A stretch of 64,000 bases of DNA. It comes from Hormoscilla sp. GM7CHS1pb. GTDB lineage: Bacteria; Cyanobacteriota; Cyanobacteriia; Cyanobacteriales; Desertifilaceae. Both the position numbers and the translations under genes were made by a program. Under the pieces are notes generated by a model that saw nothing but the letters and a program-made list of their open reading frames with translations, had not been told where the DNA came from and searched no databases. Location of the stretch: contig JACONN010000002.1 in the NCBI GenBank assembly GCA_014323675.1, forward strand, positions 1,178,001 through 1,242,000, in the 5' to 3' direction. This document shows positions 63,938 to 64,000 of this stretch, one piece after another (position 1 is the stretch's first letter; the number at the start of each line of letters is the position of its first letter).

Positions 63938-64000
63938 CTAATCTACTCCTGGGACGAATTCATAGGTATAATTTTCCACGAGCAAACCTGCGGCCTTGAG
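63938..64000 (-). CDS. C-terminal end of an unidentified protein
   Basis: The minus-strand frame LKAAGLLVENYTYEFVPGVD followed by TAG is open to the window edge. Composition looks coding. Only 20 residues are visible, so I cannot assign a family. Confidence 0.5.
   Translation of the reverse strand, partial: LKAAGLLVENYTYEFVPGVD

Overview
The window comes from a cyanobacterial chromosome, probably a filamentous, repeat-rich species. The octamer GCGATCGC (HIP1) is scattered throughout. Cyanobacterium-typical families are present (BtpA, a COP23-like fragment, DUF3318, Uma2, DUF29, DUF433, MbtH with a type II thioesterase, fused VKOR-thioredoxin). Intergenic DNA is full of dispersed hairpin repeats. 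No rRNA, tRNA or CRISPR array was recognised, and the genus cannot be named from this sequence.

Layout. 0-6.4 kb: 3' end of ruvB, a secreted TPR protein, a half COP23 domain, a Uma2 nuclease with a repeat-rich coiled-coil partner, and a two-domain trypsin-like/TPR lipoprotein split by an in-frame TAA. 6.6-9.9 kb: two DUF433 loci, the second with a frameshifted DUF5615 partner, in repeat-rich DNA. 9.9-12.9 kb: pirin, an HxlR regulator with a one-base frameshift, and an overlapping DUF488-DUF488-unknown operon. 13-15 kb: an ORF-less group II intron in the leader of a gap1-type GAPDH gene. 15.3-21.7 kb: a broken glycosidase, a membrane protein, an orphan toxin tip with a candidate immunity gene, DUF4160/DUF2442, a second coiled-coil/Uma2 cassette, and mazE with a mazF split by a small transposon. 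21.8-27.9 kb: rsmD and hisH; hisH carries one group II intron after codon 14 and a second just upstream of its start codon. 27.9-34.9 kb: peptidase C15, MbtH, thioesterase, VTT membrane protein and decayed toxin-antitoxin and Uma2 relics. 35-39 kb: a NACHT-pentapeptide protein next to a MntA/HepT pair. 39-48 kb: nucleoside transporter, PIN/ImmA pair, two damaged alanine symporters and a histidine-kinase relic. 48-54 kb: pyk, a 1.2-kb transposon-like element carrying a PepSY-type gene, a QueD-like enzyme, btpA and tsaC. 53.8-61.5 kb: a seven-gene, one-direction biosynthetic cluster (SHMT, two methyltransferases, class III aminotransferase, 3-hydroxyisobutyrate-dehydrogenase-like reductase, sulfotransferase, gamma-butyrobetaine-hydroxylase-like dioxygenase). 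61.8-64 kb: VKOR-thioredoxin, a truncated paralogue and small fragments.

The two strongest leads are the seven-gene cluster, which reads like a route to a quaternary-ammonium (betaine or carnitine-like) compound that may be sulfated, and the exactly reconstructable intron-split hisH. A third is a transposon family with GGGTGTGGTC ends and 9-bp target duplications, seen at three sites; one copy splits mazF and another carries a passenger gene.

Caution: many genes are broken by one-base indels, mostly at short C/G runs, and three by single in-frame TAA codons. Some of these may be sequencing errors, so pseudogene calls depend on read-level checking.
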